This document shows positions 19,801-27,966 of a stretch of 64,000 bases of DNA, piece by piece; positions within the stretch are counted from its first letter, which is position 1; every line of letters starts with the position of its first letter. The notes below the pieces were generated by a model. That model was not told the origin of the DNA and made no database searches. It worked only from the letters and a program-made list of their open reading frames with translations. Origin of the DNA: Pectobacterium peruviense (GTDB lineage: Bacteria; Pseudomonadota; Gammaproteobacteria; Enterobacterales; Enterobacteriaceae); the NCBI RefSeq assembly GCF_002847345.1, contig NZ_LXFV01000006.1, positions 1 through 64,000 of the forward strand, written 5' to 3'. The position numbers and the translations under genes are program-made.

Positions 19801-22800
19801 AAGGTCTTGCTCAGTGTCAGCGTATTACCATCACGCGTGAAGACCAACAGGCTTTCCCCAGTGGTGATATACACCTTACTATCGTTAACCAACACATCAC
19901 GTACCATTCCAACATCATTACCAAACGCACCGATCACGCTCAAATCGCTGGCATTAATGATCGCAATACTCTCCGCGCCGATGACATAGAGACTGCTCCC
20001 GTCACTGGACGCACGCACCTGCGTCGCGTCAGTCAATCCGGTGATTTCTACGCTATCGGACAGATATAGTTTGCCGTCTTCGCCACGCTGAAGCACAGAG
20101 AGAGTATTGTAAGTAACGTCTGTACTGGTTTCGGTTTCTTCGTTATAGACAGAGTCACTGTGGGTGCGAACCACATAAATCTTTTCCCCTACGACGGTAA
20201 TGCCTTGAATACCGATAAAGAGGGAATTGCCTTTATCATCTTTCACATCGAACAGTTCGCCATAATCAAGCGCGCCGGTTTCAGCCCCGAGTTGTGGCAT
20301 CAGACGCGTATCGCTCACTGTGACTGTACTGTGGATATCCAGCGATGTGGTGTTATCGTCAGCATCGACCAGTTGTGTCAACGTGATGGTGGCCGTCCCC
20401 TCCGCGACATCATTGCTCAGCACTTTGTAGTCGATGCTGTCGATCAGGGCATTCACGTCGCTTGGCGTATTATCTCCGCTATGAAGTTTGAGGGTAATAG
20501 TGGTAATGCCGTCTTTCACCGTCACCTGATACTGGTGACCTTTTACTGTTAAACCTGCTGCATCAGTGGCCGTCAATAGAATAGTCGTGCCATCAATAAT
20601 CAATGCATCATTGGCACTAGAACGGTTTACGGTGAAGGTTAACTCGGAGAGTGCGGCACCTGCTTTTCCGAGCCGCACATCCACATTATCGAACAGATCC
20701 ACCGCACCGGGCAGGCCACTGGTAGTAATAGTGGCACTGGCTTGCTTGCTTTCAGCATCCAACGTTGGCGTAACAGGGACTGCAGTTAACAGCAGTGCTA
20801 CGGCGGTATCGGCAAATTTTCCTTCACTGTCACGTACCCGAATGTTCAGGTCAACCCGCGCTGGCGGTGCTGTGTTGGTATTAAGATATGTAATCTGCTG
20901 CAATACCTGATTGGCAGTAGCTTTATCCACGTCTCGGCTAAAGGTGATTGTCAGCACACCATCCTGCGTCGCGAAAGTGGCGATAGTCGCTTTGCCTTTC
21001 ATGACCTTGCCATCTTCCAAACGCAGCCCAGAGCCATTTTTAAAACCAAATTGATCATCTACCGAAGCACCACTAACACGGTTGACGGTCAGCGTCGTGC
21101 CTTGGTAATCGGATTTTTGATCGGCATCGACATCAGCAAAGCCTAGACCTTCCGTAAAAGTTGACGGGCCGTTGGTGGTGTAAGTGGCATTGGGCAATGC
21201 GGAAAGTATAGCCAACCCAGTGCCGCCAGAACTGCGCCCGCTGTAAAGGTTGAGTCCGTCAGGGCTGGCAACAATGTGGTTAGTGCGAGCTCCGGTATTG
21301 AGGGCACTGACATACGTTAAAGCACCAGTGAGGACATCACGGCTGAATACCAGCACTGAGCCACCGTTCATGCCAGCATAAAGTGCTGTACCATCTTGTG
21401 AGATAACCAGTTCTCGCACGGAAAGTGCATTACTGAGGGTATAGCCTTTGTTGTAGAGATCCACTGTGCCGGCATAGGTCAAGCTGCCATCGCTAGCGTT
21501 TCGGCTGAAAATAGAAAGTGTGGCCTGCTGCCCAGAACCGACATAAACAAAATTGCTGTCAGGGGAGAGGGTAATATCCAGTAGGTTCGTTAAATAGCGA
21601 TTATCGCTTGGCCGTGCTCCACTGTTCGCATCTGCGCTAATGCTGGCATCATTGATGAGACCAATGTAAGTCAGTTTTCCTGTTTCTACATCGCGTGAAA
21701 GCACAGTAATCATGCTGCTACTGCTGTTGGCAACGTAAACGGATTTGCCGTCGCCGGAGATGACAAGGCCGCTTGGAGCATTCATACCAAGCACCGCAGA
21801 ACCACCTTGATATGCGTCCAGATAGGTCAGCGCCCCGGTGTTCGGATCGCGGGCGAATTGCGCCAGTACAGATTTTCCAGTGCTGCCATCGACGGTTGTC
21901 AGGCCGTTGATGGTATAGAGCGATTTGCCGTCGGCCGAAATCACAATTTCGGTGATCTGTGCATCCAGCCCTGTGACACCACCTACACCTTGTGTAGCGA
22001 CCATACCCGCGTAGCGGTATTGCCCGATAGTGGCATCATAAGTAAATCGCACCAGCGAGTAAGTCGCCGCATTGCCGCTGTGTCCGGCGACGTACAGATC
22101 GTTGCCCTGCATAACCATAGTGCTGATGCCGTGCAGGCCGTTAGCTTCAATCGCGGTGGTTTCCGGGTTGTCGCTCTCCCCCTGAATAAAGGTTTGCACC
22201 AGCGTTAGTTCACCAGTGCCACTGTTACGACTATAGATGCGCAGCGTGCTGTTACCGCTGGCATTGGCACCATCACTGCCGCTGATCAGCAGGGTTTTAC
22301 CGTCAGGCGAGACCGTGATGTCAGTGACATATTCGCTGTACCCACTCAGGGTATTGTTATTGTAATAGAGCGTAGCATCCGGATCTGTGACGGTGTTTTG
22401 CCAGCTAGGGGCATTGTTGATAGCCAGTGCGATAGTAGCGCTGATAGCCAGCTCACTGGTGTCATTTCCTTCTCCTGCAGTGCCACCATTATCACGCAAA
22501 CTGCTGAGAGTGATGGTGCGCACACCCGTGGTGGCCTGCTGGGTATCGTTGACGTAGGCAATACCGTTGACCAGCGTTTGTGCCGCAGCAGCCGTTACAC
22601 CGGTTTCATTGCTTATTACCAACGTACCCGTGCCATAATTGCGGCTATAGGTGTAATGATAATCGCCGGCCTGACCACTGCTGTTGCTCGCCAGATCAAT
22701 GCGCGTACCCGCGATGATAATAAATTCATTGGCAGCTTCATCTACACCGTCAATGGTTAGCGTCAGTTCGATAATCGATTGACCGATTTCCCCTGCGCTG

Positions 22801-24923
22801 ATGATGCTGTTGCTAAACGGATTGGTGACAGTGCTATGGGTGTCATAGGTGTGCGTTCCAACACTGGTGGCTTCAAGCGTTGGTGCAGTGTTGTTGGTGA
22901 TCAGTACATCCAACGTGACAGTCAGGCTGTTTGCTTTGCCATCATTGGCTTGCAGCGCCAGCTTCACGATAGTGCCATTAGTGTCCGTGCCAGTATTGCT
23001 GTAAGTGATCTGGTGTAACACGGCATTGGCATCCGCTTTGCTGGCTCCCGCAAGAAAGGTCAGTGTGAGAGCGCCAGCGCTTTGGCTGAAAGTAGCGATA
23101 ACGATATCGCCCTTCATGATTGTCCCGTCAACCCGTTGCAGGCCGTTGCCTTCAGCAAACCCAAACTGGTCGTCAGCTTGTGCTGAGGGTGCACGCGAGA
23201 TCGTCAGCGTCGTGCCGTTATAATCCCCATTGCCTTCTGCCAATCGATCATTATTGGCATCTGAAAGTGTAAGCCCATGCGCTAATGTAATTTCCCCACC
23301 GCGCAGCAGTGTTTGTATCGGCGAATAGCGGCTGACGCCGTTGCCTGCAACCAGAATGGAGTTGCCATCGACAGAGACGGCAATGTCACCACCGTTGGTG
23401 GCTCCGGTACGGCTGCCAGTGAGCGTTAAGCGGCCATTTTCCCCCACCGCATAAACATTGACCGTACCCACAGTGGTTGCGGCGTAAAGCAGGCTGCCAT
23501 CGCTGTTGAGCGTCAAACTGCCGATTTTATCGCTGGTGACGGTGTCGACCAACGTTAGCCTATTGTCGCTCCCTAACCGATAGATAGCGATATTGGCGTT
23601 GTTGGGGTCGCCCACATACAGCAGCTTGCCATCTTTTGAAGAGGCGAGCGCGTAATCGACCGCACTACTTCCCTTTTGGGTAAGCAAAAGATCATCAAGC
23701 AGCGTCAGTGAACCGGTGGTGGGATCTCGCTGATAAATTCTCAACTCATGAGGCGCACTGAACATCGCACCGCTATGGAGCACATAAACATAGTCACCAG
23801 AGGTGGTGATGGCGCCGTTCCGGTGGGCTTCCAGTTTCTGGATCTGTGTTAATACACCGTCGGCATTGCGGTTGTAGACATATACTTCACGGCCTGAATT
23901 ACTGCTGGCATCCACATAGATCTGTTTACCATCATCGGAAATCGCCAGCCCGCCGGTTGAGCCGCCGCCTTCAAGTGTCGTGGTGCTGACATATGCCAGT
24001 GTGCCGTCATTAACGCTCAGATGAATCAGGTTACCGTTGCTGGAAACGGTATAAACCGACTTGCCATCGGCACTGACTACCAGATGATTAACCGTACCAA
24101 GGTTTTCAACCACCAGGTTTTGTTGCTGGGTTAAGCGCCCGGAGCTGTCGACTGCGAAAACGGTGATGGTATTGTTACCACCGGCGGCATAAACGTGGCT
24201 ACCATCGGAGGAATAGGCGATTTCCGTCGCCTTTGCCAGCGTACCAGCGGTAAAGGCTTCAGCCTCTTGCAATGTGCTGCCAGAAAGCTCTGGCGCCACA
24301 TTGATCTTGCTGTCGATAGTGACGGTCGCATGGATATTCAGATCGGCAGTGTCGCTCTCGTCACTCAGGCTTTTCAGCGTTACCGTCACATCGCCGCCAG
24401 CCACGGTTTTATCAAGTGGCTTATAGGCAATACCGTCTATCAGCTTAGCAACGTCATTAGGCTCAAACGCTTCAGATGAAGCAATACTCACCGTGATGGT
24501 TGTCGTCGCACCGCTCACTGCAACGGTATAGCTGTATTGTCCGTCACCCGCTGTTGTTTTCGCGCCATTAGCGGCTTCCAGCGTAATGTCAGTACCGTCG
24601 ATGACGATTGCCTGATTAGCGCCCGTGCGGTTGACCGTAATCACGAGATCTTTCAGTTCCTGCCCGCCGTTATCCGCTGACACGCTAACGCTACTGAACA
24701 GATCAATAGGCGCAAAGCTGTCGCTGGAATCGGTGATGGTGACCGTTGCCTTAGCTGGCGTGGCATCGACACCGGGCGCGGTGTCCGTTGCCGCAACGTG
24801 CGCAGCCACATCCACTGCGGTGACCACGGCAGCGGCATCAAACATCATGCGCGGTTCCAATACCCACGCCTGACGCGGCGTGCGCGTTAAGGCTGAACCA
24901 GATTTTGAGCGGGAAAAAGTCAT
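16809..24923 (-). CDS. Giant modular LEPR-motif surface/secreted protein with three beta-propellers
   Basis: A protein of about 2704 residues. The N-terminus has a basic stretch then LEPRMMFDAA at 22-31, the LEPR-XLL-type motif that marks very large secreted repeat proteins. Three supermodules follow, each an Ig-like A domain, a lactonase/YVTN-type seven-bladed beta-propeller (repeats such as VSPDGKSLYVVDNNS, VLSRDVETGKLTY) and a VCBS/cadherin-like B domain: about 60-680, 682-1375 and 1385-2055. Then come a fourth A domain (2060-2212), two nearly identical 100-residue putative-Ig (PIG) repeats (2221-2420), a charged linker and a last Ig-like domain. No RTX nonapeptides occur. The ATG at 24923 follows AGGACA; an upstream ATG at 24962 has SD-like bases too close. 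It sits between tadG and an export set and is the likely cargo. Adhesin or matrix role is inferred. Confidence 0.88.
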   Translation of the reverse strand: MTFSRSKSGSALTRTPRQAWVLEPRMMFDAAAVVTAVDVAAHVAATDTAPGVDATPAKATVTITDSSDSFAPIDLFSSVSVSADNGGQELKDLVITVNRTGANQAIVIDGTDITLEAANGAKTTAGDGQYSYTVAVSGATTTITVSIASSEAFEPNDVAKLIDGIAYKPLDKTVAGGDVTVTLKSLSDESDTADLNIHATVTIDSKINVAPELSGSTLQEAEAFTAGTLAKATEIAYSSDGSHVYAAGGNNTITVFAVDSSGRLTQQQNLVVENLGTVNHLVVSADGKSVYTVSSNGNLIHLSVNDGTLAYVSTTTLEGGGSTGGLAISDDGKQIYVDASSNSGREVYVYNRNADGVLTQIQKLEAHRNGAITTSGDYVYVLHSGAMFSAPHELRIYQRDPTTGSLTLLDDLLLTQKGSSAVDYALASSKDGKLLYVGDPNNANIAIYRLGSDNRLTLVDTVTSDKIGSLTLNSDGSLLYAATTVGTVNVYAVGENGRLTLTGSRTGATNGGDIAVSVDGNSILVAGNGVSRYSPIQTLLRGGEITLAHGLTLSDANNDRLAEGNGDYNGTTLTISRAPSAQADDQFGFAEGNGLQRVDGTIMKGDIVIATFSQSAGALTLTFLAGASKADANAVLHQITYSNTGTDTNGTIVKLALQANDGKANSLTVTLDVLITNNTAPTLEATSVGTHTYDTHSTVTNPFSNSIISAGEIGQSIIELTLTIDGVDEAANEFIIIAGTRIDLASNSSGQAGDYHYTYSRNYGTGTLVISNETGVTAAAAQTLVNGIAYVNDTQQATTGVRTITLSSLRDNGGTAGEGNDTSELAISATIALAINNAPSWQNTVTDPDATLYYNNNTLSGYSEYVTDITVSPDGKTLLISGSDGANASGNSTLRIYSRNSGTGELTLVQTFIQGESDNPETTAIEANGLHGISTMVMQGNDLYVAGHSGNAATYSLVRFTYDATIGQYRYAGMVATQGVGGVTGLDAQITEIVISADGKSLYTINGLTTVDGSTGKSVLAQFARDPNTGALTYLDAYQGGSAVLGMNAPSGLVISGDGKSVYVANSSSSMITVLSRDVETGKLTYIGLINDASISADANSGARPSDNRYLTNLLDITLSPDSNFVYVGSGQQATLSIFSRNASDGSLTYAGTVDLYNKGYTLSNALSVRELVISQDGTALYAGMNGGSVLVFSRDVLTGALTYVSALNTGARTNHIVASPDGLNLYSGRSSGGTGLAILSALPNATYTTNGPSTFTEGLGFADVDADQKSDYQGTTLTVNRVSGASVDDQFGFKNGSGLRLEDGKVMKGKATIATFATQDGVLTITFSRDVDKATANQVLQQITYLNTNTAPPARVDLNIRVRDSEGKFADTAVALLLTAVPVTPTLDAESKQASATITTSGLPGAVDLFDNVDVRLGKAGAALSELTFTVNRSSANDALIIDGTTILLTATDAAGLTVKGHQYQVTVKDGITTITLKLHSGDNTPSDVNALIDSIDYKVLSNDVAEGTATITLTQLVDADDNTTSLDIHSTVTVSDTRLMPQLGAETGALDYGELFDVKDDKGNSLFIGIQGITVVGEKIYVVRTHSDSVYNEETETSTDVTYNTLSVLQRGEDGKLYLSDSVEITGLTDATQVRASSDGSSLYVIGAESIAIINASDLSVIGAFGNDVGMVRDVLVNDSKVYITTGESLLVFTRDGNTLTLSKTFTDGDSSGLELDAANALALSPDGKSLFVATSGGDTVVSQFSVGDDGALTFKQAVSGSSTSEDGYYASALSVSPDGKSLYVVDNNSLLHAFSVAQDGTLTAVSTLTIGEGSTSVKQVLVSPDGKSVVITGELGNSENYNTYGIILYARDADGNLTQLQAVEGFGDLANFNGTRLNEVRQVAFSADGKQLYITGSIDYGSPEGVIVLDLKPASVTFTENSSPVALLPGGTLSAPVNDQGSYQGASIAIERVGGSEMGDQFGVSSDSGLSLKDSQIWQGDKAIADVTIASNGTLTITFLTGISQVEAQQVLRAITYHSTSNDPTKAGDKATFRITFNDGQSHTAEFTMAVALVDLNNAAVVSTEPLNSTYAPGSDAVNLFKNTVIDTIEQGQKINRVDIIVSPASVGDVLYVDGGEISLDKSIDYQVFVGKSQIEYRVSVSNGVATVSLYVTRDGASTAQVIDGITYSHSKTDATGNRTIGLAVYEDVDWKHPAPQNAVTEFSEKAVITFQGSEIPENNAPEYNDSVGLNLGQLQAGTAYRYTLPENLFTDADSDSLTLRVSGLPDGLSFDATTRTISGTPTASGDFTVVLTASDGKAEATHTVKVTVDQAPDVEPENSAPVYNDNAGLNLGQLQAGTEYRYTLPENLFTDADSDSLTWRVSGLPNGLSFDAPTRTISGTPTASGDFTVVLTASDGRAEGTHTVKVTVDQAPDVEPQPETPDNTSTAAPVILVQQGVSLPVDSDEREREQPLGAIVAELSRPDVQPLPTNIAAEPVRQRDADTARQSDAPWVLDPVMSQLMPTLDQINFSSRANTVVRDSTAVSPADSNLFLSVRGQTTALESAFSSVQGALRPDALGALAFSLPQRMFSVREGNATLTLQLANGRPLPAWVQFDARSGVVRITDASALQVNQIQLALKAQTADGTSRTVPITLQTGQGDGAAMPTDRGAMQLPSLPIENRDVEQLAPAGKTAFTEQLRQHQPEQDELLAALSELSSLRA
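17664..18263 (-). repeat. Two tandem 300-bp repeats inside the giant gene
   Basis: The segments 17664-17963 and 17964-18263 repeat with an exact period of 300 bases (100 codons) and remain nearly identical over most of their length at DNA level. They encode two He_PIG-type Ig domains (LPENLFTDADSDSLT, TRTISGTPTASGDFTVVL). The high DNA identity points to recent duplication or ongoing gene conversion, and the copy number may vary between strains. Confidence 0.9.
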
Positions 24924-24981
24924 CGTGTCATGTCCTGTAATAAAAGGGGCAAATCGCGTCATTCCTGGCTACATTCAGCGG

Positions 24982-26613
24982 TTATTCAACCAGCCGAACA
25001 TAGCCGCCCTCGGTTTCGATCTGGCCGGCAATACGATCCAACCGTTGAATCAATTGATCCTCAACGCCTTCCGCGCCGAAGCCTGAACCATCGATAAAGC
25101 TCATACGTTTTTCGCCTTCAGTGCAGACCAGTAGGCCCGGCGTCGCTTCTCTGTCGAACAGGTTGCGGCCAAAGTCTTCAGGGTCGCCGGGACGAATGCC
25201 GACAAAATAAAATTTGATATTGCGCGCACGGAAGCTGGAACACAGATCGCGGAAGCGCTGTGCAGCAAAAGAACGGGCAGGATCCGTTCCGGTCGAGCCA
25301 CGAAATTCGTTGCGATTGAAGTTATAGCTGTCGGTGTCGAACCAGTTACCGATGGTATTCGCCATCATTATGATCACTTTTTGCCCATCACCATTGCCAT
25401 CCAGATTGAAGTCCAGCGGCAGCTTGGAATCACCCCAGCCGTCTGAGCCGCGCATATTAGGCGACAGCGCCGCGCCCGCCCACGACATACCGATGGCGTA
25501 GTTCACGTTAAAACGGGCAGAAAATTGCTCGATACGCTGATTCAGTAGGCTTTCTTCGTTGGTCAGCGGCATCAGTGCCGCGTTCGGACACCCTTTGTCA
25601 GCAACAATCCAGCGGGTATCCACGGCATTGGAGTTGTTATCCCACGGATAGAGATCGGGGTTAGGACCGCGCCAGGTAATCGGCGGTGCACCAGGACTGC
25701 CGTTTTGTGGCAAATCATGGCGGTAGTAAATACGGAATTGCCCAGCGGGCGGCTCATCCCAGAAGAAGTTTTCTTCTCGGCCTAGCCCGCGATACATGCA
25801 CAGTAGGTTAGCGCGGCGATCGGGGAAACGACGGTCGGCGAGGCTACTGACAACGCCACTGGCAAAAAGCGAACGCAGCTCCGGCGGGTTTAGCGCGCTC
25901 GGCGTAGACCAGCGACGAATGCGATTCGCATCTTCTGCGTCGTACACGTTTACGGACTGGCTGTACGGCACCAGCGATAGCCACAGGTTGTCGCGTTTAC
26001 CGTCCGCGCTGCTTAGCATGCGTTCGACAAACGCGCGGCTGACGCTTTTCAGCGAGCGGATATCCCCATCACTCATATCGCCAGTCACTGGCATAACAAA
26101 GGCAATTTCGGTCGGCCGGTTGATGACTTCCGAGGTCGAATACACTTCCTGCTTCTTTGCGCCCAGGCTCAGCAGGCTAGGCTTGGTTTCAAAGGCGGCA
26201 GTAACGGTATAGGTTTTACGTGTGGCACTGTTGCGCCCTTCAGTAACGGACACATCGCTCGCCAGCAGTTTTTCACTCAGGGCCTTATTTATCCCCAGAT
26301 TGTTTTTGACGTATTCATACGCCAACTTATTGGTATCTTCCTGACTGTATTCTTCGCCATTAATGGTCGCTTGATGCCCGACAGCCAGCGCGGCGGCATC
26401 TGTCGCGCGTTTGATCTGCGTCGCGTCACCCGTTGCCGTCGAGGTATCGACGATAAAAGCCGCTGTCACTAATAAGGCCATCGCACCTAGCGTATAGAAT
26501 GCAGTACCCGCCCCCTTTTCCTGCTGAATGAAGGCAGACAGGCGCTCACGCCAGAATAGCGTTATTCCAATGTCGTCTTTTTTTACGCTTCTGTTCTGTA
26601 AGGTTTTTTTCAT
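24982..26613 (-). CDS. tadG: TadG-like pseudopilin/von Willebrand-type protein of the Tad system
   Basis: A 543-residue protein with an N-terminal Tad-type hydrophobic segment (GAGTAFYTLGAMALLVTAAFIVDTS in pieces, about residues 35-60, the TadE/TadG signature) followed by a large periplasmic part with a degenerate vWA fold (about 170-540). The usual metal-site DxSxS is replaced by PVTGDMS, and the position where family members have TDG reads MANTIGN, so metal binding is doubtful. The start follows AGGAAG. It is separated from tadF by 179 bases, unlike the tight spacing in the rest of the locus. It probably anchors or supports the Flp pilus. Confidence 0.85.
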   Translation of the reverse strand: MKKTLQNRSVKKDDIGITLFWRERLSAFIQQEKGAGTAFYTLGAMALLVTAAFIVDTSTATGDATQIKRATDAAALAVGHQATINGEEYSQEDTNKLAYEYVKNNLGINKALSEKLLASDVSVTEGRNSATRKTYTVTAAFETKPSLLSLGAKKQEVYSTSEVINRPTEIAFVMPVTGDMSDGDIRSLKSVSRAFVERMLSSADGKRDNLWLSLVPYSQSVNVYDAEDANRIRRWSTPSALNPPELRSLFASGVVSSLADRRFPDRRANLLCMYRGLGREENFFWDEPPAGQFRIYYRHDLPQNGSPGAPPITWRGPNPDLYPWDNNSNAVDTRWIVADKGCPNAALMPLTNEESLLNQRIEQFSARFNVNYAIGMSWAGAALSPNMRGSDGWGDSKLPLDFNLDGNGDGQKVIIMMANTIGNWFDTDSYNFNRNEFRGSTGTDPARSFAAQRFRDLCSSFRARNIKFYFVGIRPGDPEDFGRNLFDREATPGLLVCTEGEKRMSFIDGSGFGAEGVEDQLIQRLDRIAGQIETEGGYVRLVE

Positions 26614-26792
26614 TACTTCCTGTCCTGTATACCTGTATTCAGCACGTACTTAACCCGCCCATAAAACGGGAAAATAAAAACGACATTGCTCATATGCCTA
26701 TTTGTCTTAATCGTTTCGTTATTTCGGTAACGAGACACTCGCTGCCGTTTGCGGTCTATTTGCCGCTTCTGTATCTGTATATACGTCGGTTA

Positions 26793-27425
26793 TTACTGAT
26801 CTTCTTCCTCTAGCAGAGCCTCTTTTCTGAGTACCTCATCCAGTTCAACCACGTTGATAGCGACCCGGTTGACTGACGACGCGTGCAGCAGACCGCCCAG
26901 CGACATGCCGCCCAGCAGGCTCACGTCTTTACCCTGACGGCAAATCTCGACCACTATCATGGAGGTAGTCTTACTGCCTTCTTCACGATCTCTTTCCGGC
27001 AGTTCAGGGAGATACTCTTCGCCTGGCAGTGTCTCACTTTCCACACACAGCGCTTCTGCTGTGCCTCTGCTCAACTGCCAGTACAGTTCACCAGTCTGGC
27101 GCACGTTGCTGATTAACAACTGATAGTTCCCTGCCCCTTCCATTGGCAATACCGTATCGAGCAGCCCCTTTAGCCCTTTTTCATCCAGCTTCTGCTGCAT
27201 CGCTAATATTGACGCAATGGCACCCGCTCGCTGTTCCATGCGCGTCCGTTCCAACCCGACGGTGTAGAGATCCGCACACAGCGAGCCTATCGCCAGTACA
27301 ATCGGAAACGCCAGCGCTGTTTCTACCGCAAGAGAACCACGGCGAGAACACCAGAAGCGACGGATCCCGCTCAGGAAACGGTCGGTTTTTAATAAACGAC
27401 AGGCTTTCAATAAGCGATCAGTCAT
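26793..27425 (-). CDS. tadF: TadF-like minor pseudopilin
   Basis: A 210-residue protein with a basic N-terminus and one hydrophobic segment (GSLAVETALAFPIVLAIGSL, about residues 30-50), which carries the conserved Glu of TadE-type pseudopilins and is followed by a periplasmic domain. The ATG at 27425 overlaps the end of tadE by eight bases, which suggests coupled translation. The cleavage site for the TadV peptidase is expected just before the hydrophobic stretch. Together with TadE it is needed for pilus assembly in other Tad systems. Confidence 0.83.
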   Translation of the reverse strand: MTDRLLKACRLLKTDRFLSGIRRFWCSRRGSLAVETALAFPIVLAIGSLCADLYTVGLERTRMEQRAGAIASILAMQQKLDEKGLKGLLDTVLPMEGAGNYQLLISNVRQTGELYWQLSRGTAEALCVESETLPGEEYLPELPERDREEGSKTTSMIVVEICRQGKDVSLLGGMSLGGLLHASSVNRVAINVVELDEVLRKEALLEEEDQ

Positions 27426-27966
27426 TACGCAGTTCCGTCCCAAACACATGTTTGTACTGATAACGGAAGGTGTCCCCCAGCGTTAACACTTCCGGCAGCG
27501 GCGTAATAAACGCTTTTTTAATCTGCACCGTCACGGACCACACTGGCAGCGTCGTCGTTTCTTCATCATTGGGATTATCCTGACTGCTATTGCCGTTCGT
27601 CAGCCCGCCAAGTTGAGTCAGGTTGTCGAAGTGCAACACGCTGACGGTTAAATCGTCTTCCTTGAGGTAGCCGTACCCTGATTCAACCATGCGAGCTTTT
27701 AGCCGCGTTCCCATCTGTTCCGCACTGTCCGTAACGAGGTTATCAAGACGAAACGTCTGTACGGCTTTATCCAACGCGGCGCTGCCAACGGCGATCACCA
27801 GCCCGATACGAGCCAGTTCAAACAGCATCATCACCCCGACCAACACCACCGGCACCAGAAATGCTACTTCCGTAGCGATCACGCCGCGCGTGCTGCGCCA
27901 GTTACGTTCATGGCGTGGCACAAGACCTTTCTTACGCCACGGGTCGCGATTACGAAGCCACACCAT
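27418..27966 (-). CDS. tadE: TadE-like minor pseudopilin
   Basis: A 182-residue protein with a long basic N-terminus, then the TadE signature GVIATEVAFLVPVVLVGVMM (about residues 28-47) with the conserved Glu, and a soluble periplasmic domain with a polar Asn/Asp-rich loop. Its ATG overlaps the tadD stop (TAATG). TadE-type proteins are processed by the prepilin peptidase TadV and act in pilus assembly. Confidence 0.85.
   Translation of the reverse strand: MVWLRNRDPWRKKGLVPRHERNWRSTRGVIATEVAFLVPVVLVGVMMLFELARIGLVIAVGSAALDKAVQTFRLDNLVTDSAEQMGTRLKARMVESGYGYLKEDDLTVSVLHFDNLTQLGGLTNGNSSQDNPNDEETTTLPVWSVTVQIKKAFITPLPEVLTLGDTFRYQYKHVFGTELRND

Noticed and set aside
10664-24923. Standard RTX type I secretion locus
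   Set aside because: There is no ABC ATPase gene and the giant protein has no GGxGxDxxx nonapeptide repeats.
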